Shown here: one piece after another, positions 49,101 through 57,138 of the stretch
Layout: each line of letters opens with the position of its first letter
Position numbering within the stretch: position 1 is the first letter of the stretch
NCBI RefSeq assembly: GCF_001666755.1
Contig: NZ_LZJC01000140.1
Location: 1-64,000 of the forward strand
Source: Mycobacterium sp. E1214
Lineage (GTDB): Bacteria; Actinomycetota; Actinomycetes; Mycobacteriales; Mycobacteriaceae
Direction of reading: 5' to 3'
DNA length: 64,000 nt
Program-made: the position numbers and the translations under genes
Notes under the pieces: generated by a model
What the model was told of the DNA's origin: nothing
What the model saw: the letters and a program-made list of their open reading frames with translations, nothing else
Databases searched by the model: none

Positions 49101-50571
49101 GCGAGCCGCCCCGCCAGCGCAGGGCCGGGCGGTCCGGCGCCGCGTCGGCGGCATCGGCGAACCGGACGTGGATGCCGCGCCCGGGTGTCGGACCTGCGGC
49201 GGGCACCGCCACGATCTGTTCGTCCTCGAACAGGACACTCACGTCGCGCAGTGGCCGCTCCCAGCTCTGCAACAGGTTCTCGGCGGCCAGCAGCACGCGG
49301 CGGCCGAACTGGGCGGCCGGCGTCGCGCCCAGCGCCCCGTCGATGACCTCGATCAGCACCACGAGCTCGGTCCCCGCCACGTGAGCGGCGATCGTGATCG
49401 GAAAGTGCGACAGCGTCTGCAGGGCCGAGGGCCGGAACGTGGCTCCGGCGGCGGACAATTCGGCTCCGGCGGTCAGACCGTCCAGCGGGAAGTTCTCGTA
49501 GACCAGCAGGGTGTCGAACATCTCCCCCACCCCGCCGAGCGCCCGCAATTGGGCGTGCCCGAGGTAGCCGTGCTCGCGCAGCAGCGCCGCATCGCGCTGC
49601 ACGGCGCGGCATTGCTCACCGACCCGCGCCGCCGGATCCAGCCGGACCCGCAGCGGCACGGTGTTGACGAACAACCCGATCATGGTCTCCACGCCGGCCA
49701 ATTCCGCGGGTCGGCCCGACACCGTCACCCCGAATACGACGTCGTGGGTGTCGGTGAGCCGCGACAACACCACCGCCCAAGCCATTTGCAGCAGCGTGTT
49801 GACGGTGACGCCGCGGGAGCGGGCACCGTCGACCAGCCGCGCGGTGGTATCGGGCGGCAGGCGCAACTCGGTGGTGCGGGGCAGGCCCCCACGCACACCA
49901 TCGGCCGATCCCAGGGCCGCCGACAACAGCGTGGGCCCCTGCAGTCCGGACAGGTGCTGCCGCCAAACCTGTTGGCTGGCAGCCAGATCGCGCCCGGCCA
50001 GCCAGCCGATGTAGTCCCGGTACGGCCGCGGTGCGGCGGGCAGCGCGGCGGTGTCCCCGCCCGCCCGGTACAGGGTCATCATCTCGTTGACGAACACGGG
50101 CATCGACCAGCCGTCGATGACGATGTGGTGGGCGGTGAGCACCAGGCGCCAGCGCGCGTCAGGCAACTCGATCAGCAGGAACCGGATCGCCGGTCCGTGT
50201 TCGAGGTCGAAAGGCGTTCGGCGCTCGGCGGTCTCGAGCCGCCGCACCTCGTCGGCCGTGGCAGTGACGGTGCGCCACGGCAATTCGACGCGGGACGGGA
50301 CGATCTGCACGGGCCGCGGGATGCCCCGGCTGAAGAAGCTGGCCCGCAGGTTCGGGTGGCGCGCCAGCATCAGCGCCGCGCAGTCGCGGAGCAGGGCGAC
50401 GTCGAGCGCGCCGGAGATGTCGGCGGCCATTCCGATGACGTACGGGTCGTCGGCCGCCTCACCCTCGGCGAACTCGGCCAGCGTGGTCAGCGAGTACAGC
50501 CCCTCCTGCAGGGGGCTGAGCGCCATCACGTCCTCGATGTCGGGCGCGACATCGGTTTTGGCCGTGGTCAT
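46171..50571 (-). CDS. mbtF: Mycobactin nonribosomal peptide synthetase MbtF
   Basis: The 1466-residue protein has the M. tuberculosis MbtF plan C-A-PCP-C. The condensation domain carries AHHIVIDGWS near residue 147. The adenylation domain has VVFTSGTTGEPKG near 595 and AFDAAWQ near 646 with the substrate-binding Asp. The PCP has FLQLGLDSIT near 989 with the Ser for phosphopantetheine. The terminal condensation-like domain (about 1030-1466) has a degenerate motif AHVVALDP instead of HHxxxDG; in mycobactin it is thought to release or cyclise the terminal lysine lactam. MbtF adds the second N6-hydroxylysine. Overlaps of four bases tie it to mbtE and mbtG. Confidence 0.94.
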   Translation of the reverse strand: MTTAKTDVAPDIEDVMALSPLQEGLYSLTTLAEFAEGEAADDPYVIGMAADISGALDVALLRDCAALMLARHPNLRASFFSRGIPRPVQIVPSRVELPWRTVTATADEVRRLETAERRTPFDLEHGPAIRFLLIELPDARWRLVLTAHHIVIDGWSMPVFVNEMMTLYRAGGDTAALPAAPRPYRDYIGWLAGRDLAASQQVWRQHLSGLQGPTLLSAALGSADGVRGGLPRTTELRLPPDTTARLVDGARSRGVTVNTLLQMAWAVVLSRLTDTHDVVFGVTVSGRPAELAGVETMIGLFVNTVPLRVRLDPAARVGEQCRAVQRDAALLREHGYLGHAQLRALGGVGEMFDTLLVYENFPLDGLTAGAELSAAGATFRPSALQTLSHFPITIAAHVAGTELVVLIEVIDGALGATPAAQFGRRVLLAAENLLQSWERPLRDVSVLFEDEQIVAVPAAGPTPGRGIHVRFADAADAAPDRPALRWRGGSLSYRELNQAADRVAAQLARRGAAPESAVAIRLSRGPEYVIAILAVLKAGGVCVPMEPGTPPERVDSILRQSQAAIVLDEALIQEWLDAEQSGFDPVDVAPGQAAYVVFTSGTTGEPKGVVGTHGAVGAYADDHLDRVVRPAAATLGRPLCIAHAWSFAFDAAWQPLVALLDGHAVYLVDEATQTDAEALVAAIAEHGVDMIDTTPSMFAQLQAFGLLSRTPLAVLAMGGEAVGVTAWAQIRAACHATALTAFNCYGPTETTVEAVVAAIGEHDQPSIGHPTRHTRAYVLDSALRPVPGGATGELYLSGPQLARGYLGRPGETAARFVADPHAPAGRMYRTGDLVRRLPDGSLHYVGRADAQVKIRGHRVEPGEIAAALESHPGVRQAGVLVRRHQGVPRLTAYVATAAAGGPTAAELRGMLGARLPRYMVPHRIVLVDAIPLTGNGKLDEAALAALDTAEAPGSATAPQTATETALAELLAELLGQSQIDVAADFLQLGLDSITALSVVQAARARGIALRARLVLECSNVRELAEAIDSEAAAAAALRPADEDTGPMPLLPNGRWLYEYGDPRRLAQTEAIRLPASVTREQLRAALGAVVAAHEVLRTRLDRASMTLVPTSPPEVLTEVAVPGDPRAVVVDQVAQAVERLDPERGSLLAAVWLRPAAGESVLLLAAHVVALDPASWRVVLGELGAALQAAATGHPPAPLREHTSYRRWAAALAERAGRLDTADFWAAQLAGPDPDLGARRLDPERDRARDLLVRTAAADADTTRRLLGSGLPLPTLLVAATAAALTRWRRQRDQPTPPPLLALETHGRADDLVDATGIDTGDTVGLLSSIYPVRVDSTDPARVGEQLASIPGDGLDYGLLRYLRDDTARRLAAFPGPQVLLNYLGAAHAAGGTGLTLQRELLAGVSPVPEPDLAVRHELTIAAMVLTVDDQRVLASQWRALPDILSDADIAALQQLWLETLREMVE

Positions 50572-53500
50572 GTCGTGCCTTCGCGCGACGCCGACCACAG
50601 CTGGGTCACCGCGGCGAGATCGGTGGCCGACAGCCCCGAGGTGCTCATCGGTGCGAAGCGGGTGTCCGCCGCCTGGGCGCCCGGCTCGGGCTCGCCGGCC
50701 GCCTCGCCGAGAACGTCCAGGGCCGCGGCCAACTGCTGCACCGTCGGGTTCTCGAAGATCATCCGCGGGTTCACCGCCAGGCCGGCGGCCCGGGCCCGCG
50801 ACGCCAATTGCACCGAGAGGATGCTGTCGCCGCCCAGGGCGAAGAAGTCGTCGAAGCGCCCCACTTCGGGCGTCGACAGCAACTCGGCGAACACCTTGGC
50901 GAGCGCGCGCTCGGTGTCGGTGCGCGGCGGTTCGGTCCGCCCGCTGGTGCTGACCTCCGGGCGGGGCAAACCCGGCCGGTTCAGCTTGCCGGACTCGGTC
51001 TTTGGCAGCGCGTCGAGAACGGTCAGCGACGACGGCATCATGTAGCCGGGCAGCGTCAAGCCGATCGCGGCGCGCACCTCGGCGGCGAACGCCGCCTTGG
51101 CGGCGTCGTCGGCCACCACCGCGTGGGGCACCACATACCCGGCCAGCGAGACGCCGCCGTGCGCCTCCCAGGTGCGGGCCGCCGCGGCGGCCACCCCGTC
51201 GACGGCCGCCAGCGCCGCCTCGACCTCGGCGAGCTCGACCCGAAAGCCGCGCACCTGTACCTGATGGTCGGACCGGCCGACGAATTCGAGCCGGCCGTCC
51301 TCGGTCCAGCGGGCCAGGTCGCCGCTGCGGTACAGCCGGGAACCGGGTTCGAAAGCGTAGGGATTCGCGACGAAGCGGGCGGCGGTGAGGCCGGGACGCT
51401 TCCAATAGCCGCGAGCCAGCTGGTCGCCGGCGTAGTAGAGCTCCCCCACCACACCGGCCGGCACCGGCCGCAGGCCGTCGTCGAGCAGATAGGCTTGCGC
51501 CCCCGCAACGGGCTTGCCCACCAAGGGGATCGGCGGGCTCAGCGGCCCGCGGGAGACGGCGCCCGAGGTTTCGGTGGACCCGATATTGTTGAGCAGCTGG
51601 GTGTCGGGCGCGCACACCGCCACCAACCGGGACAACAGCGACGCGCTCACCGGCTCACCGCCGCACACCAGCCGCGACAGCGCCCGCACCGCGTCCGGCC
51701 GGCTGTCGACCAACGCGGAGACCAGGCTGGGCACGGCGGTCACCTGGGCCACCGAATGCCGGATCATCAAGTCACCGAGGGCCTCCGGGTCGCGGTGCTC
51801 GGCGTCGTCGGCCAGGATCAGGGTCGCGCCGGCCGCCAAGCCGGCCAGCATCTCCATGCCGCCCTCGAGGAAGGTGATGGAGGCCTGCGCCAACCGGACA
51901 TCGGTGGTCCTGGGCGGGTAGTGCCGCAGTTGCCAATCCAAGCGGGCCGCCATCGAGCGGTGCGTGCCCACCGCGCCTTTGGGCTTGCCGGTGGATCCGG
52001 AGGTGAAGACCAGGAACATCGGGTCGTCGGGATGTGGAAGCGGTAAGTCCTTCGACGGGGGTTGCGCGTCCAGCGCTGTCACCCGGGCGCGCACCTGCGG
52101 GTCGTCCAGCGAGACCAGCGTGACGCCGGGCAGCTGCGGCATGGTGTCCACGGCGTCGTCGGTCGCCAGGACCACCGGTGGCCGCAAGTCGTCGAGCATG
52201 AATTGCTTGCGCGCCAGCGGGTAGCCGGGGTCGATGGGGAAATAGCCGGCGCCGGCCTTCATGATGGCCACCAGGGCCACCACCATGTCGGCGCTGCGCC
52301 GCGTGGACAGCCCGACGAGGTGCCCCGGCCGGACACCGTGAGCGACCAGCAGCGCGGCGAGATTGTCTGAATGCTGGTGCAGCGCGGGGTAACTCAGCTC
52401 GGCGTCGGCGCAACGCACCGCGACCCGGTCGGCCGTCAACTGCCGGCTGGGTTCGAGCAGTTCGGGTATGGTGCGCGGCCGGTCGGCGGGCGGCTGCTCA
52501 CCACGACTCCAGTCCTGCAGGATCCGCCGCTGCTCGCGGGCGTCGATCAACTGCACGTCCCGCAAAGTCCGGTCGAGGTCGTCGGCAAACCCCTCGACCA
52601 CCCGCGTGAGCCAGCCGGTCAACCGCTCGACGGTGGCCCGGCTGTAGAGCTCGGTCCGGTAGATGACGTTGCCGTGGTAACCGACGCCGGCGGACTCTCC
52701 ACTGCCGTCGGTGCCGAAGAAGTTGACGCTGAGGTCGGCGTGAGCCATGTCGAAAATCGGGTCGAGCGACGTGCACACGGTGTCCTGCCCGCCCCGATCC
52801 GGAGCCGGATCGATCACCCGGGTCGCGGGCAGATGATCGCGCACGTGGACGACGACCTGGAACAGCGGGTTGCGCGACAGCGAGCGCACCGGGCTGACGC
52901 TGTCGACCACTCTGTCGAACGGCAGATCGGAATGGGCGTAAGCGGCCAGCGCGGTCTCCCGGGCGCGGGCCAGCAGCTCGCGCAGGGTCGGGTTGCCGTC
53001 CAGGTCGTTGCGCAGCACCAGGATGTTGACGAAAAAGCCGATCAGCTGGTCTAATTCGGCCTCGGTGCGGCCGGCGGCCGGTGTGCCCAGCGGAATGTCC
53101 ACGCCGCCACCGGCTTTGTGCAGCACCACGGCAACGGCCGTCTGCAGCAACATGAACTCGGTGACGCCGACCTCGCGGCACAGGTCGACGAGCTTGTCGC
53201 GGGTGGCCGCGTCGATGCGGAAGTCGACGGATTCACCCTCCCCGCTCGGCACCGGCTGGCGCGCGAAGTCCGGCCGCAGGCCGGTGTCCTCCGGTAACCC
53301 GGCCAGCTGCCGCGTCCAGTACTCGCGCTGCTCGTCGGCCACGGCGGACTCCTGGCCGCCCCCGACGGAGTCCAGGCCCAAGTAGGCGCGCTGCCACGCC
53401 GCGTAGTCCGCGTACTGCACCCGAAGCGGCGCCCACGACGGGGCGTCCCCGCCGCGGCGGGCCCGGTACGCCGTCATCAGGTCGGAGAACAGCACCCCGG

Positions 53501-56500
53501 CCGACCAGTGATCGGAGGCGATGTGGTGCACGACCAGTGACAGCACGTGTTCGGTCGGGTTGTCGGCGGTGCGCAGCACGGCGACGCGGATGGGCAGCTC
53601 GCGGTCCAGCTCGAAGCAGTGCCGCCGCTCGACGTCGAGTTGCTGCTGCAGCCAGGTGTCGTCCGCGCCCTCGGCGCGGCGCACCGGCAGGTCGCCGGCG
53701 GGGCCGACCACTTGATACGGCACGCCGTCGAGCTCGACGTAGGTGGTGCGCAGGATCTCGTGGCGGGCGACGACGTCACCGGCCGCCGCGACCAGGGCGT
53801 CGATGTCCCACGGACCCGACAGCGTGGCAGCGAAGGGGATGTTGTTGACGGGGCTGGGGCCGTCGATGCGGAACGCGAACCAGCTGCGCAGCTGCGACGC
53901 CGAGAGCGGCATCGGCTCGTCGTGGGCGGTCGCGATGAGCTTGGGCCGCGGCCGGGCCCGCTGACCGGAGGCGAGCTCGTCGACCCGTCGCGCCAGCAGC
54001 CCCACGGTCGCGAGCTCGAACACCTCGCGGATGGACAGCTCGGTCCCGCACTCGGAGCGGATCGCGGTGACGAGCTTGGTCGCGACCAGTGAGTGACCCC
54101 CAAGGTCGAAGAACGAGTCGTCGACGCCGACCCGGTCGTGCCCGAGCAACTGGGAGAACAGCGCGGCGATGCGGCGCTCGGTGGGGGTACTGGGGTCGCG
54201 GTATTCCACGGCCGCCGCGATCTGCGGCTGCGGCAACGCCTTGCGGTCGATCTTGCCGTGCGCCGTTATCGGAATCTCGTCGAGCACCACGTAGGCGGCC
54301 GGAGTCATGTAGTCGGGCAGCGCGGCGGCGACGCGGGCCCGAATGCGTTCCAGCTCAACAGTTTCGGTGCTGCCGCCCAGTGCCGGCGTGACGTAACCGA
54401 CCAGGCTTCTGCCCAGCTGGGGCAGGTCGACGGCCACGACGACCGCCTGTCCCACGCTGGGGTCGACCAGGATCGCGGCGGCGATCTCGCCCAGCTCAAT
54501 GCGGAATCCGCGGATCTTCACCTGTTCGTCGGCGCGTCCGACGAATTCGATGTCCCCGTCGGCGTTGCGGCGAGCCAGGTCACCGGAGCGGTACAGCCGC
54601 CCACCCGTGCTGAACGGGTCGGCCACGAATCGTTCGGCCGTCAACTGCGGCCGACGGTGATAGCCGTGGGCGACATGGCCGCCGCCGATGTAGATTTCGC
54701 CGATCACGCCGGGCGGGACGGGCTGCAGCGCGTCGTCGAGCAGGTGGATCTGGGTGTTGATCTTGGGCCGCCCGATCGGCACGATCCGGGTGCCCTGGGT
54801 GCCCTCGACCGGGTAGCTGGTGCAGTTGACCACGGTTTCGGTCGGCCCGTAAAAGTTGTACAGCAGCGCGTCGAAGGTGGCGTGGAACTTGTCGGCGATC
54901 TCACCGGGCAGCGCCTCCCCCCCGATGGGGACCCGCCGCAGCGTGCGCCACTGGCTGACGCCCGGCAACGACAAGAACAGCCCCAGCAGCGACGGCACGA
55001 AGTGCATCGACGTGATGCCCTCGCCGCGAAGCAGGTCGGTGAGATAGCCGATGTCGCGCAGCCCGTCGGGCCGCGGAATCACCAGGCGCGCACCACAAAT
55101 GAGGGTCCCGAAGATCTCGCCGATGGACACGTCGAAGCTGGGCGACGCGACTTGCAGCAGCCGGTCGGTCTCGTCGACCCGGTATTCCCGGCCGAACCAG
55201 ATGAAGTACTCGGCGATCGGGGCGTGCGGCACCGGCACGCCCTTGGGTAAACCGGTGGAACCCGACGTGTAGATCAGGTAGGCGGTGTTGCGCGGGCTCA
55301 ACGGCCTGACCAGCTGCGCGGGCGGGGTCGAGGGATAGCGGTGCAGCGCGCCGACGGGTTCGCGGACAACGAGTTTGGCGTCGGCGTCGCCGAGGATGAA
55401 GCTCAGCCGATCCTCGGGATAGGTGGGGTCGACCGGCAGGTACACCGCGCCCGCCTTCAACACGCCCAGCGCGGTGATCACCAGCTCGGGCGACTTGTCG
55501 AGCAGCACCGCGACCCGGTCCTCGGTGCCGATGCGCTGCTCGATCAGCCAGTGCGCCACCCGGTTCGACTCCTCGTCGATCTCGCGGTAGCTGTAGTGCC
55601 CGCCTTCGTAGACGACCGCGACGGCGTCGGGCGCCACGCCGGCCCGCCGGCTGACAAGCTCCGGCAAGGTGGCCGCCGGGGTGTCGAACGCTTCGCCCGT
55701 CGAGACGTCGCGCAGCCACGCGGCGTCGTCACCGCCCAGCAATGCGCACCCGGACAGCGTCGTGTCGGGGTCGGCCAGCGCCGCGTCCAGCAAGACGGCG
55801 TAGTGGCGCAGCATCTGTTCCACCAGCTGCTGGTCCAGCACCTCCACGAGGTACTCGGCCTCGACCAGGGCGCCGCGGGAGCCGTCCAACTCGACCATGA
55901 AACTCAGTGGTAGCTGGTTGAAGTGGCCGCGCAGCTCCGCGCGCTCGCAGCGCACGCCCGGCGGGCTGAACCCGGCGCCGTCGGAGGCGCGCTGCCCGAA
56001 GCTGATCCGGGTCATCCGGTCGGCGCCGTGGCGGCGGTCCGGGTTCGATTCGCGCACCAGCCAGTCCAGGTCGGCCCGCGAGTGGGCGAAGGCGCCGACG
56101 GCGCTGTCCCGGGTCTCGGCCAACAGCTCACGAAAACTCTGCCGCGGCCGGGGTTGCAGCCGTATCACCACGGTGTTGCCGTAGTAACCGATCTCGTCCT
56201 CGGTGCCGATGCCGCGGTTCAGCACCGGCGCCGCGACCAGGAAGTCGGTCGACTGTGTGTAGCGGTGCACCAGCGCGCCGAAGGCCGCCATCAACACCAT
56301 GTACGGGGTTGCGCGGAATTCTCGAGCCAACTCGCTCACCCGCTCGACGGTGCCCGCCGACAGCCGCGCCGTCGCACGCTGCGCGCGCCAGGAGCTCGGC
56401 ACCACCGATCCGTTGGGGCCCGGAAGTTCGAGCGGCTCCGGCAGATTCGCCATCAGGGGCCGCCAGTACTCCAGGTCCTCATCGCGCAGCGAATGCTCCG

Positions 56501-57137
56501 GCGCGACGCGCGGGCCGGCGGGCGCGGCGGCGAAGCCGTCGGGGTCGGCGTACGCGCGGGTCAGGTCGGCGAAAAACGGCGCCCACGAGCCGTCGTCCCA
56601 CGCGATGTGGTGGGCGGTGAACAGCAGCATCAGTTCCTCGGGCGCCAACCGGGCCGCGGTCACCCGCAGTGGGGAATCCGCGGACAGGTCGAAAGGCCGA
56701 CGAAAGTCGCGCTGCGCCAACACGTCGAGGCGCAGCCGGCGGGCCTGGTCCGCCAGTCCGCTCAGGTCGTGTTCGGCCCATTCGGGTCGCAGCCCGACCC
56801 GCAACACCGGGCGGGGATCGCCCTCGGTGGTGGTCTCGTAGGTGGTGTGCAGGACGGGGTGTCGAGCCGCCACGGCGTCGACGGCCCGCCGCAGCCGCGC
56901 AACGTCGACGTTGCCGGTGACGCGGTAGGACACGCAAATGTTGAGCAGCGCGCTGTCGGGGTCGACCGACTGCACGAACCACATGCGATGCTGACCGACC
57001 GACATCCGGGGCCCCTCGGCGGTCGCCACCGCGGCCTCGGCGGCAGGCCGGGCCAGGCCGCGTTCGGCGATCTTGCGGCGCAACAGTTCCAGGCGCTCAT
57101 CGTCGAGGCGGGCGTTGGTGCCCGTGGTGTCAGTCAC
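50568..57137 (-). CDS. mbtE: Mycobactin NRPS MbtE with two C-A-PCP modules
   Basis: The 2189-residue synthetase has two modules. Module 1: C with AHHIAWDDGSW near residue 176, A with IYTSGSTGLPKG near 624 and FDVSIGEIF near 667, PCP with FFDLGGHSL near 1014. Module 2: C with VVHHIASDHWS near 1202, A with VFTSGSTGKPKG near 1711 and RGFRVELAEVE, PCP with FFALGGDSIL near 2104. In the second A domain the A4 motif reads TFLEGGMEML, so the Asp that normally grips the amino group of the substrate is Leu (near 1756). M. tuberculosis MbtE is about 1680 residues as I recall and lacks room for this domain. MbtE loads the first N6-hydroxylysine. The second A domain may be inactive or accept a non-amino acid. 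Confidence 0.93.
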   Translation of the reverse strand: MTDTTGTNARLDDERLELLRRKIAERGLARPAAEAAVATAEGPRMSVGQHRMWFVQSVDPDSALLNICVSYRVTGNVDVARLRRAVDAVAARHPVLHTTYETTTEGDPRPVLRVGLRPEWAEHDLSGLADQARRLRLDVLAQRDFRRPFDLSADSPLRVTAARLAPEELMLLFTAHHIAWDDGSWAPFFADLTRAYADPDGFAAAPAGPRVAPEHSLRDEDLEYWRPLMANLPEPLELPGPNGSVVPSSWRAQRATARLSAGTVERVSELAREFRATPYMVLMAAFGALVHRYTQSTDFLVAAPVLNRGIGTEDEIGYYGNTVVIRLQPRPRQSFRELLAETRDSAVGAFAHSRADLDWLVRESNPDRRHGADRMTRISFGQRASDGAGFSPPGVRCERAELRGHFNQLPLSFMVELDGSRGALVEAEYLVEVLDQQLVEQMLRHYAVLLDAALADPDTTLSGCALLGGDDAAWLRDVSTGEAFDTPAATLPELVSRRAGVAPDAVAVVYEGGHYSYREIDEESNRVAHWLIEQRIGTEDRVAVLLDKSPELVITALGVLKAGAVYLPVDPTYPEDRLSFILGDADAKLVVREPVGALHRYPSTPPAQLVRPLSPRNTAYLIYTSGSTGLPKGVPVPHAPIAEYFIWFGREYRVDETDRLLQVASPSFDVSIGEIFGTLICGARLVIPRPDGLRDIGYLTDLLRGEGITSMHFVPSLLGLFLSLPGVSQWRTLRRVPIGGEALPGEIADKFHATFDALLYNFYGPTETVVNCTSYPVEGTQGTRIVPIGRPKINTQIHLLDDALQPVPPGVIGEIYIGGGHVAHGYHRRPQLTAERFVADPFSTGGRLYRSGDLARRNADGDIEFVGRADEQVKIRGFRIELGEIAAAILVDPSVGQAVVVAVDLPQLGRSLVGYVTPALGGSTETVELERIRARVAAALPDYMTPAAYVVLDEIPITAHGKIDRKALPQPQIAAAVEYRDPSTPTERRIAALFSQLLGHDRVGVDDSFFDLGGHSLVATKLVTAIRSECGTELSIREVFELATVGLLARRVDELASGQRARPRPKLIATAHDEPMPLSASQLRSWFAFRIDGPSPVNNIPFAATLSGPWDIDALVAAAGDVVARHEILRTTYVELDGVPYQVVGPAGDLPVRRAEGADDTWLQQQLDVERRHCFELDRELPIRVAVLRTADNPTEHVLSLVVHHIASDHWSAGVLFSDLMTAYRARRGGDAPSWAPLRVQYADYAAWQRAYLGLDSVGGGQESAVADEQREYWTRQLAGLPEDTGLRPDFARQPVPSGEGESVDFRIDAATRDKLVDLCREVGVTEFMLLQTAVAVVLHKAGGGVDIPLGTPAAGRTEAELDQLIGFFVNILVLRNDLDGNPTLRELLARARETALAAYAHSDLPFDRVVDSVSPVRSLSRNPLFQVVVHVRDHLPATRVIDPAPDRGGQDTVCTSLDPIFDMAHADLSVNFFGTDGSGESAGVGYHGNVIYRTELYSRATVERLTGWLTRVVEGFADDLDRTLRDVQLIDAREQRRILQDWSRGEQPPADRPRTIPELLEPSRQLTADRVAVRCADAELSYPALHQHSDNLAALLVAHGVRPGHLVGLSTRRSADMVVALVAIMKAGAGYFPIDPGYPLARKQFMLDDLRPPVVLATDDAVDTMPQLPGVTLVSLDDPQVRARVTALDAQPPSKDLPLPHPDDPMFLVFTSGSTGKPKGAVGTHRSMAARLDWQLRHYPPRTTDVRLAQASITFLEGGMEMLAGLAAGATLILADDAEHRDPEALGDLMIRHSVAQVTAVPSLVSALVDSRPDAVRALSRLVCGGEPVSASLLSRLVAVCAPDTQLLNNIGSTETSGAVSRGPLSPPIPLVGKPVAGAQAYLLDDGLRPVPAGVVGELYYAGDQLARGYWKRPGLTAARFVANPYAFEPGSRLYRSGDLARWTEDGRLEFVGRSDHQVQVRGFRVELAEVEAALAAVDGVAAAAARTWEAHGGVSLAGYVVPHAVVADDAAKAAFAAEVRAAIGLTLPGYMMPSSLTVLDALPKTESGKLNRPGLPRPEVSTSGRTEPPRTDTERALAKVFAELLSTPEVGRFDDFFALGGDSILSVQLASRARAAGLAVNPRMIFENPTVQQLAAALDVLGEAAGEPEPGAQAADTRFAPMSTSGLSATDLAAVTQLWSASREGTT

Positions 57138-57138
57138 G

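Noticed and set aside
50572..51615. N-terminal extension of the MbtF frame
   Set aside because: It overlaps the end of mbtE and is low-complexity. The ATG at 50571 overlaps the mbtE stop and gives the family length.
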